Below are positions 17,201 through 26,162 of a stretch of 64,000 bases of DNA, piece after piece (within the stretch, counting starts at the first letter, position 1; each line of letters starts with the position of its first letter). Under the pieces are notes generated by a model that was not told the DNA's origin, made no database searches, and saw only the letters and a list, made by a program, of their open reading frames with translations. The translations under genes and the position numbers were made by a program. Origin of the DNA: JANXUF01 sp043747685 (GTDB taxonomy: Bacteria; Actinomycetota; Acidimicrobiia; Acidimicrobiales; Ilumatobacteraceae); assembly GCA_043747685.1 (NCBI GenBank), contig JAYTOR010000133.1:1-64000 (forward strand). The letters run 5' to 3'.

Positions 17201-18418
17201 GTGACGAGGGGGCAGCAGGATCTGGAGTACGACCGCGTCACGGTCACATTGATTCTCGCCTTCTGCGTACTCGTCGCCGGCCTCAGCCTCAATGCCGTGC
17301 TCGCCGAGGTGCGCTCCGAATTGCACCTGTCGGCGACAATGACAACCCTGCACGGTTCGATGTTCGGCATCGGGCTGCTCATCGCCGGTCTCGTCGGACG
17401 ACCGGTCGTGACGCATGTCGGTCGCAAGAAGACGCTGTATCTCTCCGTCGTACTGACCTTCGTCGGCATGACGACGTTCTCCGCAGGCCACCGGGTCCAG
17501 TTGACATTGCTCGGTGCGGGAGCAATTGCTGTCGGGGCGGCGATGATCGTGATGGTCGCTCCCGGCATCATCGCAGATCATCACGGCGAACAGCGCGGTG
17601 CTGCGCTCGCCGCTATCAACGGCATCCCTGGCCTGGTTGCCGTTCCGATCGCCATCGCTCTCGGCATCGTCATCGGCGCAGGTGCCTCGTGGCGGACGCC
17701 GTACTTCCTTATCGGCGCGCTGATGCTGCTGCTCGTGCTCATCACCGGTCTACCGGCCCGTCTGCCAGCCACCACCTCTACGACGACCACGGCCACCGCC
17801 TCAGAGTTGCGCCGAGAGCGACCTGTCTCACCGATCAACCTGTTGATCCAGCGGCCGGACGTGCGCTGGTTCTGGTTCATCACGATGATCGCCGTGCTCA
17901 CCGAATTTCCCCCAGGCGTATGGTGCAGTACGTACCTGCACGAGGTCGGCGGCGCATCATCGGGCCTCGCTTCAGGCCTCAGTTGCGTCTATGGCGTCGG
18001 CCTGTTCTGTTCGAGGATGTTCTTGCCCCGGCTGCTGCGCCGTTTCGGCACGAGGCTCCGTTCGGCTGGACTGATGACGATGGCCGTCAGTGCGGTCAGC
18101 CTGTGGAGCGTCCCCGTTCTCTGGGTTCGCGTGGTCGCACTGTTCATCATGGGGATCGGCGCCGGGCCGCTCTATCCCGTGAGTATCGACGATCTGTTCA
18201 AGGTCGACGGCGTCGACACGGTCGCCCTCGGTGCGGTCGGCGCGCTGGCGTCCGGCACGGCAATCACCATTGGGCCGTTGATGTTCGGCGTCATCGCCGA
18301 CTCGATCAGCCTGCGCCATGCTGCGCTCGTCGTTCCGGTGATGGCGTTGACGGTCATCGCCCTGATGCGCCGTCACGCCTCGGCACCGACACCAGCGATC
18401 ATCGACCTCGCCACCTGA
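17201..18418 (+). CDS. MFS transporter (CynX/NimT-like)
   Basis: 405 aa from a GTG at 17201; the longer frame upstream overlaps the deaminase gene and lacks similarity. Twelve hydrophobic segments, with the MFS loop 2-3 motif GRPVVTHVGRKKT and a central hydrophilic Thr-rich loop (LPATTSTTTTATAS). It lies between a purine deaminase and an Ldh/AllD-type dehydrogenase, so uptake of a purine or ureide is the likely role (inference). Gap of 28 bp to the preceding gene. Confidence 0.82.
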   Translation: MTRGQQDLEYDRVTVTLILAFCVLVAGLSLNAVLAEVRSELHLSATMTTLHGSMFGIGLLIAGLVGRPVVTHVGRKKTLYLSVVLTFVGMTTFSAGHRVQLTLLGAGAIAVGAAMIVMVAPGIIADHHGEQRGAALAAINGIPGLVAVPIAIALGIVIGAGASWRTPYFLIGALMLLLVLITGLPARLPATTSTTTTATASELRRERPVSPINLLIQRPDVRWFWFITMIAVLTEFPPGVWCSTYLHEVGGASSGLASGLSCVYGVGLFCSRMFLPRLLRRFGTRLRSAGLMTMAVSAVSLWSVPVLWVRVVALFIMGIGAGPLYPVSIDDLFKVDGVDTVALGAVGALASGTAITIGPLMFGVIADSISLRHAALVVPVMALTVIALMRRHASAPTPAIIDLAT

Positions 18419-18444
18419 ATCAGTATCTGTCGACGCGGGTGCAG

Positions 18445-18459
18445 GCAGTTGTCGACTGC
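18445..18459. promoter_or_regulatory. Small palindrome upstream of the Ldh-type dehydrogenase
   Basis: GCAGT-TGTCG-ACTGC, a 5-bp perfect inverted repeat around TGTCG, 39 bp before the dehydrogenase start. The TTGTCGA core recurs in the larger palindrome at 26121-26141. Operator or chance; weak alone. Confidence 0.3.
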
Positions 18460-18497
18460 ATGCCGGAGTAGCGCAGCGGTCGAGCAAGAATGGGCCG

Positions 18498-19523
18498 ATG
18501 CCAACCGTGTTGACGCTGGACGAAGTCGAACAACTCAGCTACCGCATGCTGGTTGCTTCCGGAGCGACGCCGTTGCAGGCGGGGCCCACCGCTCTGAGTA
18601 TTCGGGAAGGCGAGGCAGACGGCATCCGCAACGTTGCCCTCGGCTACCTGCCGATCTACTGCGATCACCTGGCCGTCGGCAAGGTCGTCGGCGATGCCGT
18701 CCCGACGGTCACGACTCCACGACCAGCGGTGGTCCATGTCGACGCACGACACGGATTCGCCCATCCGGCATTCCTGTCGGGACTCGACCCGCTGGTCCAG
18801 GCGACGACCGGCTGTGGGGTCGGGGTGCTGATGGTCTCGCACTCGTACTCGGCGGGGATTCTCGGTTGGTTCGTCGAGCGCGTCGCCAACGCCGGGCTCG
18901 TTGGCATGATGTTCGCCAACTCCTCGTCGTTGATGGCACCGCACGGCGGGGCGACGCCGTTCTTCGGGACCAATCCGATCGCCTGGTCCGTACCGAGAAC
19001 GGGTGGCGTGCCGCTCGTCGCCGACCTCTCTTCGTCGCAGGTCGCCTGGGTGAACGTGGCAGCCGCGGCGGCGGCGAACGAGCCGATTCCGGTCGGATGG
19101 GCGCTCGACGCCGACGGCCGGCCGACAACCGACCCGCATGTCGGTCTCGCCGGTTCGATGGCACCATCCGGTGGCCACAAGGGATCGGCGTTCGCCTTGC
19201 TCGTCGACATCCTCGCCGGCGGCGTCACCGGATCGAACTTCTCCTTCGAGGCCTCCGGCTTCGGCGGCAACGCCGGCGGTCCGCCCGACGTCGGCCAGGT
19301 CGTCATCGCCATCGACCCATCGGTGTCCTCACCGGCGTTCCTCGATCGGGTCGAGCAGGAACTGGCCGCAATGACATCGCAGCCGGGAGTCCGCCTTCCG
19401 GGCGATCGTCGAATCGCCAACCGCGCAGTCGCAGAGGCGAACGGAGTCGCAGTACCTGACGAACTGATGGCGACACTCGACGAGTACGCCGAACACGGAT
19501 CACCCGCCACGCCCTCATCCTGA
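18498..19523 (+). CDS. Malate/L-lactate/ureidoglycolate dehydrogenase family (Ldh/AllD type)
   Basis: 341 aa. NAD(P)-dependent oxidoreductase of the LDH2/MDH2 fold, not the classic Rossmann LDH. Family features: GHKGSAFALLVDILAGGVTGS, FFGTNPIAWSVP, the N-terminal VASGATPLQAG segment, and the His in HSYSAGILG. Members reduce or oxidise 2-hydroxy acids including ureidoglycolate (AllD). Placement after 8-oxoguanine deaminase and a carbamoylase favours a ureidoglycolate-like substrate (inference). ATG start. Confidence 0.85.
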   Translation: MPTVLTLDEVEQLSYRMLVASGATPLQAGPTALSIREGEADGIRNVALGYLPIYCDHLAVGKVVGDAVPTVTTPRPAVVHVDARHGFAHPAFLSGLDPLVQATTGCGVGVLMVSHSYSAGILGWFVERVANAGLVGMMFANSSSLMAPHGGATPFFGTNPIAWSVPRTGGVPLVADLSSSQVAWVNVAAAAAANEPIPVGWALDADGRPTTDPHVGLAGSMAPSGGHKGSAFALLVDILAGGVTGSNFSFEASGFGGNAGGPPDVGQVVIAIDPSVSSPAFLDRVEQELAAMTSQPGVRLPGDRRIANRAVAEANGVAVPDELMATLDEYAEHGSPATPSS

Positions 19524-19552
19524 TCGAGTACTAACACGCCCCACGGTGCGAA

Positions 19553-19598
19553 GGAAATACTCGATCGGACGGCGAGGTCACGGAAATACTCGATCGGA
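19553..19598. repeat. Two direct copies of GGAAATACTCGATCGGA
   Basis: Identical 17-mers at 19553-19569 and 19582-19598, 29 bp apart, in the 210-bp gap before ppc. A partial inverted match (GATCGAGTA, 19522-19530) overlaps the end of the dehydrogenase gene. The 15-base core GAAATACTCGATCGG recurs at 54977-54991, with a partial inverted match at 54928-54942. Unassigned; could be an operator or a small intergenic repeat family. Confidence 0.85.
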
Positions 19599-19733
19599 TC
19601 TGGCGGCACTTCACGCGGACGTAACGCGACTTCGTTCCGGTGTGCTACCCGGCCGGGCCACAATGGGGGCATCACCACGACACCAGACGCCGAACCCAGT
19701 CGCCCGCACGCTGACGACCAGACTTCCATCGGC

Positions 19734-22511
19734 GTGTTCGCCGATCTCGTCGCAGCGAGTCGAAGTGAGGCGGCTTCGCTGAAGGAGGCGCCGCTTGACG
19801 CGGATATCCGGCTGCTCGGAAGGATCCTCGGCGACGTCATCCGTGAACAGGAGGGCCTGGCGACGTTTGAACTCGTCGAACGGGTCAGGCGGATGGCGAT
19901 CGATGATTACCGCCGACAGGTACAGACTGAGGGAAGTACCGACCACGAGCTGGTGCGTCTCCTCGATTCGTTGAGCGTCGAGGATGCACTCAACGTCGTT
20001 CGCTCGTTCAGTTGGTTCAGCCTGCTCGCCAATGTCGCCGAGGACGTCCACGCCGGCCGCCGCCGGCGTTTCCATCGCGTCGCCGGCAGCGAACCGCAGG
20101 CTGCGAGCGTTGCTGCGGCTCTCGACCGGATCGAACAGCTGCCGATCGACGGGGAGGCCGTCGCTGAGATGCTGCGACGTATCGACATCAGTCCGGTGCT
20201 CACCGCCCACCCGACCGAGGTCGGCAGGAGAACGGTGCTCGATACCCGTGCCGTCATCGCCAACAAGCTCGTCGAACGCGATCGCTCGCTGATGTCCCCG
20301 GCTGAACTCGACGACTGGGAGAACGAGCTGCGACTTGCGGTACTGACGTTCTGGCAGACAGCGATCCTGCGCCTCAGTAAGCTCCGCGTCACCGACGAGG
20401 TCAAGGAGTCGCTCCGCTTCTACCCGTTGTCGATCTCCGAGGCGCTCGTCAAACTGCATGCCGACACCGAACGTGAGGTCGTTCGCCGCTGGCCGGAACT
20501 CGACGGATTCCACCTTCCCCCGATCGTCCACATGGGCAGTTGGATCGGTGGCGACCGCGACGGCAATCCGTATGTCACCGCCGAAGTCGTCGCTGCAGCG
20601 TTACAACAGCACGCAAAGGAAGCGTTCGCCATGCACCTCAGCGCGATCGGTCGCCTGGCGATCGAACTGTCGATGAGTTCTCGGCTCATCACTCCGACAT
20701 TCGAACTCCTGCAACTCGCCGACAAGTCCGGCGACAGCTCGCCATTCCGAGCCGACGAGCCGTATCGCCGGGCGCTTCGCGGCATCCAGGGACGCCTCGC
20801 GGCGACGACCCGACGCACCGTCGGAGACGTCCCGGTCCCCGTGCTGCAGCACGACGGCGAGCCCTACGAGGGCCCCGTCGAGCTGCTCGCCGACCTCGAC
20901 GTCATCGACGACTCGCTCCGCTCCCACGGTGCTGCTGCACTCGCCGAGATGAAGGTCACGCCCGTCAAGCGCGCCGTCGAACTGTTCGGATTCCATCTCT
21001 GCGCCCTCGATCTGCGTCAGAACGCCGACGTCCACGAAGTCGTCGTCGCCGACCTCGTCCTCCACGCCGGGATGGAAGCCGAGTACCTGCTCCTCGACGA
21101 GGAAGGACGCCTCGACATCCTGCGGCAGGCGATCAAAGACCCCCGCCGGCTGCGGATTCCCGGCGCAGCGTATGGCGCAGTGGCTCTCGGGGAGATGGCG
21201 ATTCTCGATACGGCGGCGGCCGGCGTGCGCCGCCTCGGCAGCGCCAGTATCCGCCATTGCGTGATCTCCAAATGCACGTCAGTATCGGACATCTTCGAGG
21301 CGTTGCTGATGTCGAAGGAAGCCGGCCTCGATCTCGACATCGTCCCGTTGTTCGAAACCATCGACGACCTCCGGCGGGCAGCAGCGACGCTCGACGCGCT
21401 GCTGGAAGAGCCGATCTACCGCCTGCAACTCGAACGGCGCGGCGGGGTGCAGGAAGTGATGATCGGATACTCCGACAGCACCAAGGACGGAGGATATCTG
21501 ACAGCCAACTGGTCCCAATACCAGGCGCAGGAGGGTCTCGTCGCAGTCGCCCACCGGCATGGTGTTCGACTTCGACTGTTCCACGGTCGCGGAGGCACCG
21601 TCGGTCGCGGCGGTGGACCGACGTTCGACGCCATCCTCGCCCAGCCGCCAGGATCCGTCGATGGATCGATCCGCTTGACCGAACAGGGTGAGAACGTCGC
21701 CGCCAAGTTCGCAGAACCCGATCTCGCACGCCGGAACTTGGAAACGATCGTCGCCGCAGTGCTGGAATCGACCGTCGTGACCGACCCGTCGGGTGTCGCC
21801 GACGAAGGACCAGACGGCCCGTTCCACCGTGTCATGCAGTCGGTATCCGACGCCGCCTACGACGCATTCCGCTCGCTCGTCTACGGGTCGAGCGGCTTCC
21901 TGACGTTCTTCCGTGCGGCGACGCCGATCACCGAACTGTCGAAGCTGAACATCGGGAGCCGGCCGGCATCACGAACGGCCTCGAACCGCATCGAGGATCT
22001 GCGGGCGATCCCGTGGGTGTTCTCGTGGAGCCAGGCCCGCCTGATGCTGCCAGGCTGGTACGGCGCCGGGTCAGGGTTCGAGGCCTATGCCGGCGACTCG
22101 GCCGATCGCTTGACGATATTGCAGCAGATGTACGAAACGTGGCCGATGTTCAGGGCGCTGGTGTCGAACATGGCAATGGTGCTCTCCAAGACGGATATCG
22201 CCATCGGCACCAGGTACGCGGCGATGGTCGAGAACCGGGTTGTCGCGAACGACATCTTCGGCCGCATCACCGCTGAACACCAACGGACCCTGTCGTGGGT
22301 GCGGCGGATCACCGGGCATGACGAACTGCTGTGGGACAACCCGGCGCTGGCCCGCAGCATCCGCAACCGCTTCCCCTACCTGCTGCCGCTCAACCACTTG
22401 CAGATCAGCATGCTCCGCCGCTACCGCGGTGGGGATCAGGACGAACTCGTCGAACGCGCCATCCAGTTGACGCTGAACGGGCTGGCGACGGGCCTGCGCA
22501 ACAGCGGATGA
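19734..22511 (+). CDS. ppc: Phosphoenolpyruvate carboxylase
   Basis: 925 aa, GTG start. Anaplerotic enzyme converting PEP and bicarbonate to oxaloacetate. Catalytic and substrate motifs present: LTAHPTEVGRRTV (His near 158), GGDRDGNP, the Lys region GYSDSTKDGGYLTANW, the Gly-rich loop FHGRGGTVGRGGGP, LNIGSRPASR, MLPGWYGAGSG, and the C-terminal tail TGLRNSG (usual RNTG) that reaches the active site. Full family length. Stands alone, convergent with the SPFH gene 18 bp away. Confidence 0.97.
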   Translation: MFADLVAASRSEAASLKEAPLDADIRLLGRILGDVIREQEGLATFELVERVRRMAIDDYRRQVQTEGSTDHELVRLLDSLSVEDALNVVRSFSWFSLLANVAEDVHAGRRRRFHRVAGSEPQAASVAAALDRIEQLPIDGEAVAEMLRRIDISPVLTAHPTEVGRRTVLDTRAVIANKLVERDRSLMSPAELDDWENELRLAVLTFWQTAILRLSKLRVTDEVKESLRFYPLSISEALVKLHADTEREVVRRWPELDGFHLPPIVHMGSWIGGDRDGNPYVTAEVVAAALQQHAKEAFAMHLSAIGRLAIELSMSSRLITPTFELLQLADKSGDSSPFRADEPYRRALRGIQGRLAATTRRTVGDVPVPVLQHDGEPYEGPVELLADLDVIDDSLRSHGAAALAEMKVTPVKRAVELFGFHLCALDLRQNADVHEVVVADLVLHAGMEAEYLLLDEEGRLDILRQAIKDPRRLRIPGAAYGAVALGEMAILDTAAAGVRRLGSASIRHCVISKCTSVSDIFEALLMSKEAGLDLDIVPLFETIDDLRRAAATLDALLEEPIYRLQLERRGGVQEVMIGYSDSTKDGGYLTANWSQYQAQEGLVAVAHRHGVRLRLFHGRGGTVGRGGGPTFDAILAQPPGSVDGSIRLTEQGENVAAKFAEPDLARRNLETIVAAVLESTVVTDPSGVADEGPDGPFHRVMQSVSDAAYDAFRSLVYGSSGFLTFFRAATPITELSKLNIGSRPASRTASNRIEDLRAIPWVFSWSQARLMLPGWYGAGSGFEAYAGDSADRLTILQQMYETWPMFRALVSNMAMVLSKTDIAIGTRYAAMVENRVVANDIFGRITAEHQRTLSWVRRITGHDELLWDNPALARSIRNRFPYLLPLNHLQISMLRRYRGGDQDELVERAIQLTLNGLATGLRNSG

Positions 22512-22529
22512 CTCGTGGCATCGGCTCCG

Positions 22530-23495
22530 CTATTTGGCGGCTGGGCCGGAGAGCGTCGGGACCTGGTTGAGCACGCCGCGGACGGCTTGGGCGGCACCGA
22601 GCAGAGCGGCGCTCTCGTACGGGACGACGATCGTCGAGTTGTCACTGTCGGCGAACTTGCTCAGCGTCTCGAGCTGCAGGATGGCGATCAGCGAGGGGTC
22701 CGGATTTGCTTCACGGATCGCGTCGTAGACACTCTTGATCGCCTGCGCACGACCTTCTGCTTCGAGGATCGACGCTTGCCGGTTACCTTCAGCCCGCAAA
22801 ATCGCAGCCTGCCGCTCACCTTCTGCGGCGCGGATAGCGGCCTTGGCGGCACCGTCTGCGATGTTGATCGCCGACATCTGGTTGCCTTCTGACTGCAGGA
22901 TGCGGGCACGCTTTTCCTGGTCTGCCGTCTTCTGCAGGGCCAATGCCTGGAGGATCTGCGGCGGTGGGGCGATCTCGACGATCTCGATACGGCTGATACG
23001 GATGCCCCACTTGTCAGTGACTGCTTCCATCTGCGACTGCACATCGGTGTTGATGCGCTCACGTTCCGACAGCGCCTCGTCGAGTGAGAGGGTGCCGATC
23101 ACCGAACGCAGCGCGGTGCGGGCGAGTGCATCGATGGCGACGTCGAATTGGGCGATGCTGAACAACGCCTGCTTGGCGTCGACGATCTGTGTGAAGATCG
23201 TCGCGTTCACGGTGACGACGACGTTGTCCTTGGTGATGACTTCTTGACGGTCACCGGTGCGTGGAATTTCACGCATGTCGACACGCTGCAACTGGTCGAT
23301 GAACGGGGCGATGATCACGAGCCCCGCCTCGTGCGTCTTGCTGTACTCGCCGAGGCGTTTGACGACGCCGACCTGACCTTGCTGCACGATGTTGATCATC
23401 CGGCGGAGCATGAAGAGCAGGATCAAGGCGACGACGACCGCCACGACAATGAGGACCACTTCGCTGGCGGAAATAGTGGAGGCTGCGGTGATCAT
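22530..23495 (-). CDS. SPFH/stomatin-prohibitin membrane protein (QmcA-like)
   Basis: 321 aa. One N-terminal transmembrane helix (about 12-30), then an SPFH band-7 domain (VQQGQVGVVKRLGEYSKTHEAGL to roughly 190) and an Ala/Glu-rich coiled coil (GERQAAILRAEGNRQASILEAEGRAQA-type heptads). Forms oligomeric membrane scaffolds, often with an NfeD partner. The NfeD gene is 67 bp upstream in the same direction, as expected. Confidence 0.92.
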   Translation of the reverse strand: MITAASTISASEVVLIVVAVVVALILLFMLRRMINIVQQGQVGVVKRLGEYSKTHEAGLVIIAPFIDQLQRVDMREIPRTGDRQEVITKDNVVVTVNATIFTQIVDAKQALFSIAQFDVAIDALARTALRSVIGTLSLDEALSERERINTDVQSQMEAVTDKWGIRISRIEIVEIAPPPQILQALALQKTADQEKRARILQSEGNQMSAINIADGAAKAAIRAAEGERQAAILRAEGNRQASILEAEGRAQAIKSVYDAIREANPDPSLIAILQLETLSKFADSDNSTIVVPYESAALLGAAQAVRGVLNQVPTLSGPAAK

Positions 23496-23562
23496 CGAGA
23501 TCCCTTCGATTGCTGCATTGCTGCGTTCGTACGGGTGTTGTGGAGCTTCGTCTTCTGGAGCG

Positions 23563-24018
23563 TCATTCGATCGGCCAGACGGTGAGCGTCGTGCCGGTAA
23601 CGGCAGTGACCAGCACCTGTGTGCCGGCTGGGATCGTCACGTCGTTCGCTGAAGTGGCCAGCCACGTCTCGCCGATCAGTTTGATGTGGCCGACGTTCGT
23701 GGAGACCGCGTCGAGGGCGACCCCGCGTGCGCCGATCAGGCCACCGTGAACTCCGTGGATGATGACGCCGTCGCGTCGTCTGGCGAATGCTCTGCTGACG
23801 AAGGGGCGTACGCCGACCATGCCGAGCACGGCGACGCCCACGAACACGAGCAGCTGCAGACCGATGGCGTGCGGGGCGATTGCGGCGATGATCGATGCGC
23901 CAGCAGCACCTGCAGCGCCGAAGACGGCGAAGAAAGCGAGGTGATGGAGTTCGACGAGCACGAGCAACACGGCCACGATGATCCAAACGATCACTTCGAC
24001 CTCCACTTCTGTGAGCAC
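23563..24018 (-). CDS. NfeD-family membrane protein
   Basis: 151 aa from GTG 24018, preceded by AAGG; an alternative GTG lies four codons later. Upstream codons in the same frame are Arg-rich and not family-like. Two or three hydrophobic helices (IIVAVLLVLVELHHLAFFAVFGAAGA, and LLVFVGVAVLGMVGV) followed by a soluble OB-fold C-terminus (LIGETWLATSAND... VTAVTGTTLTV). It is the short NfeD form without the ClpP-like protease domain. Partner of the SPFH protein downstream. Confidence 0.85.
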   Translation of the reverse strand: MLTEVEVEVIVWIIVAVLLVLVELHHLAFFAVFGAAGAAGASIIAAIAPHAIGLQLLVFVGVAVLGMVGVRPFVSRAFARRRDGVIIHGVHGGLIGARGVALDAVSTNVGHIKLIGETWLATSANDVTIPAGTQVLVTAVTGTTLTVWPIE

Positions 24019-24140
24019 GAACGGCCCTTGGTGCAACAATACGCCCGTCCAGCGTCGTTGACACCGCAACTTCACCTGCTCTGCAGCGTTTGTGCACAAC
24101 GGCCAGCCAGCGTGGCGCAACTGCACAAACGCTTGAAGAG

Positions 24141-25028
24141 CTACGGAAGGGTGGTGCGGAGGAGTGCCGCCAACTCGATGGGAATGTCCTCCTGGACATT
24201 GTGGCCGGAGTCGACGGTGACGATCCTCGCCGACGGCACCCGGGCGACGAATTCGGCGACGACGTCGTCCGACAGGAAACCGCGTTGGCCACGGACGAGC
24301 ACGATCGGCGCTGTCACCGATTCGAGCGTCGGCCACAGCACGCTGAAATCGGTGTCGAAGGTACGCGATTCGTCGCTCAACTGGGCGAGGTGGTGTTTGA
24401 AGATCACCCGTCCGTCGTCGCGATCATGCGTGTTGAGCAATACACCGCGCTCGACCGCACGCCGGTTCGGGCCGATGCCGAACGACAGCGCGCGATCGAC
24501 GATGGCGTCGCGTGACTCGAAACTGTCGGCGCCTGCGAGGAACGCGCGCACCGGGTTCCCGCCGGTGGTCACGAGGCCAGGACTGACGTCGATGATCACC
24601 AGTCCACTGACCCGATCCGGCCGGCTGGCAGCGACGGCGATCGCTGTCAGCCCGCCGAGCGACTGGCCGACCAGCACCTGCGGGCCGATGGCCAGTGCGT
24701 CGAAGACCTCGGTGACAGCGACGGCATTCGTCGTCGGGCTGTAGTCGGCATCGTCGCGCCAGTCGGAATCACCGTGGCCCGGCAGGTCGATGGCGACGGC
24801 GGGAACCCCGAGTTCCAGCAGCGTCGAGTCCCATGTGTGAGCGTTGAGACCGCCTCCGTGCAGCAACGCCAACTGCGGACGACCGGTGCCCCACACCAGC
24901 GCACTCAACGTCGTTCCATCGGCAACCGTGACCGACGTCCGGCTGACGACGGGCGGTGAAACGACGGTGATGCCGAAGGCCTCCGCCTCCTCACCGAGTA
25001 GCGAGAACTCGTCGAAATCTGCACTCAT
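24141..25028 (-). CDS. Alpha/beta hydrolase
   Basis: 295 aa. Fold motifs: oxyanion region LLHGGGLNAHTWD, nucleophile elbow VGQSLGG (Ser), DLPGHGDSDW, and the terminal His in DSGHNVQED. Substrate unknown; esterase, lactonase or C-C hydrolase all possible. Its ATG overlaps the stop of the upstream 2OG oxygenase (ATGA), so the two are translationally coupled and probably act in one pathway. Confidence 0.85.
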   Translation of the reverse strand: MSADFDEFSLLGEEAEAFGITVVSPPVVSRTSVTVADGTTLSALVWGTGRPQLALLHGGGLNAHTWDSTLLELGVPAVAIDLPGHGDSDWRDDADYSPTTNAVAVTEVFDALAIGPQVLVGQSLGGLTAIAVAASRPDRVSGLVIIDVSPGLVTTGGNPVRAFLAGADSFESRDAIVDRALSFGIGPNRRAVERGVLLNTHDRDDGRVIFKHHLAQLSDESRTFDTDFSVLWPTLESVTAPIVLVRGQRGFLSDDVVAEFVARVPSARIVTVDSGHNVQEDIPIELAALLRTTLP

Positions 25029-26089
25029 CAGTTGGCCCCTTGCTTCGTCGTGCTGGTGATCGTCCACTTGCCCGATGCCAGCAGGTCCCGGTGGTGTGCT
25101 TCGGCGACGTCGGGGTGGGCGCGGAGACGGACCTTGAGCGAGTTGTCGCCGTAGTTGGCGAGGATCGGGTTGTCGGGATCTGCGCTCTCACCGCCCGTTG
25201 CTGCAACAGCGAGATCCGGTGGCAGATCGATCGGCGTCAGCGTGGCCTCGAGCTTGGGATTGAAGAAGTAGGCGAGCGAGATCCGCTCGACCCCTGGTGG
25301 CGGGCTGACGACACGGTGAACCGTCGCCTTGAAGTAGCCACGCGTCAGCAGTTGGAACATCTCTCCGATGTTGATGACGAAGGCTCTCGGCAACGGTGGG
25401 ACGTCGACGAACGATCCGTCGTGTTCGACCTGCAGTCCTCCGACGCCGTCCTGGTGCAGGAACGTCAGGAACCCGGTGTCGCGGTGCGCCCCGACGCCCT
25501 GACGGTCGGCGGCCGAGTCGCCGGCCAGATAGCGGATCACCTTGAGCAGGATCTCCGGAGGGTTCACCTGGTCGGCGAAGCGATCTGCCGGCTGCCCGAG
25601 CGCCAGCGCCATCGCCTGCAGCAATGCATGAGCCACCGGCTCCAGGCGTTCTGTCCATTCGGTCATCACCGTGCGGAATTCCGGAAGCGCAGCGGGCCAG
25701 AGGTTCGGGCCACGGAGCCGCAGCCAGGCGGGCTCGTCGTCCGCCGGCCAGGACGCCGGCAGTTCCCGGCCGATGTCGACCTGGTCCCGCAGGTCCATTC
25801 GGCCGTTCGTGTGTTCGTGACCGAAGCGCGTGTAGCCGCGAAACTGCGCCGATTTGACGTTCTCGATCGCCAGGCGATCAGACTCCGGCAGTGCGAAGAA
25901 CTGCCTGGCGACCCGGTGAGCACTGGCGATCAGGTCGTCGTCGATCCCGTGGCCGACGATGTGGAAGAAGCCGACCTGATGCACGACCGAGCGCAGATCG
26001 TCGACGAACTGACTACTGTGCTGGTTGGTCAGAAACGGACCAATGTCGAGTACCGGAAGCGCTGTGTCAATTTCGCTCGTGCGTGACAT
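25028..26089 (-). CDS. Isopenicillin-N-synthase-like 2-oxoglutarate/Fe(II) oxygenase
   Basis: 353 aa from ATG 26089. N-terminal DIOX_N region (LPVLDIGPFL... GFFHIVGHGIDDDL) and a double-stranded beta helix with the facial triad: H-x-D in GAHRDTGF and the distal His in ATVHRVV, plus the 2OG-binding R-x-S in VERISLAYFF. Hydroxylates or desaturates a small molecule using O2. A TACAGT -10-like box six bases before the ATG suggests a leaderless transcript. Coupled to an alpha/beta hydrolase and divergent from a peptide-type ABC importer. Confidence 0.88.
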   Translation of the reverse strand: MSRTSEIDTALPVLDIGPFLTNQHSSQFVDDLRSVVHQVGFFHIVGHGIDDDLIASAHRVARQFFALPESDRLAIENVKSAQFRGYTRFGHEHTNGRMDLRDQVDIGRELPASWPADDEPAWLRLRGPNLWPAALPEFRTVMTEWTERLEPVAHALLQAMALALGQPADRFADQVNPPEILLKVIRYLAGDSAADRQGVGAHRDTGFLTFLHQDGVGGLQVEHDGSFVDVPPLPRAFVINIGEMFQLLTRGYFKATVHRVVSPPPGVERISLAYFFNPKLEATLTPIDLPPDLAVAATGGESADPDNPILANYGDNSLKVRLRAHPDVAEAHHRDLLASGKWTITSTTKQGAN

Positions 26090-26120
26090 GGTGCCACTGT
26101 ATCCCCGGTACCCCATTGAA

Positions 26121-26141
26121 TCATGACTTGTCGAGTCATGA
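26121..26141. promoter_or_regulatory. 21-bp perfect palindrome, candidate operator between divergent operons
   Basis: TCATGACT-TGTCG-AGTCATGA, an 8+8 bp perfect inverted repeat in the 73-bp gap between the oxygenase (minus) and ABC importer (plus) genes. It sits between TTGAAT (26116-26121) and TGAATA (26139-26144), which would be -35 and -10 of the importer with 17-bp spacing. A repressor binding here would block that promoter. Size and symmetry suit a GntR- or MarR-family dimer; no regulator gene is adjacent. Confidence 0.7.
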
Positions 26142-26162
26142 ATAAGCGCTAAGGTGATCACC

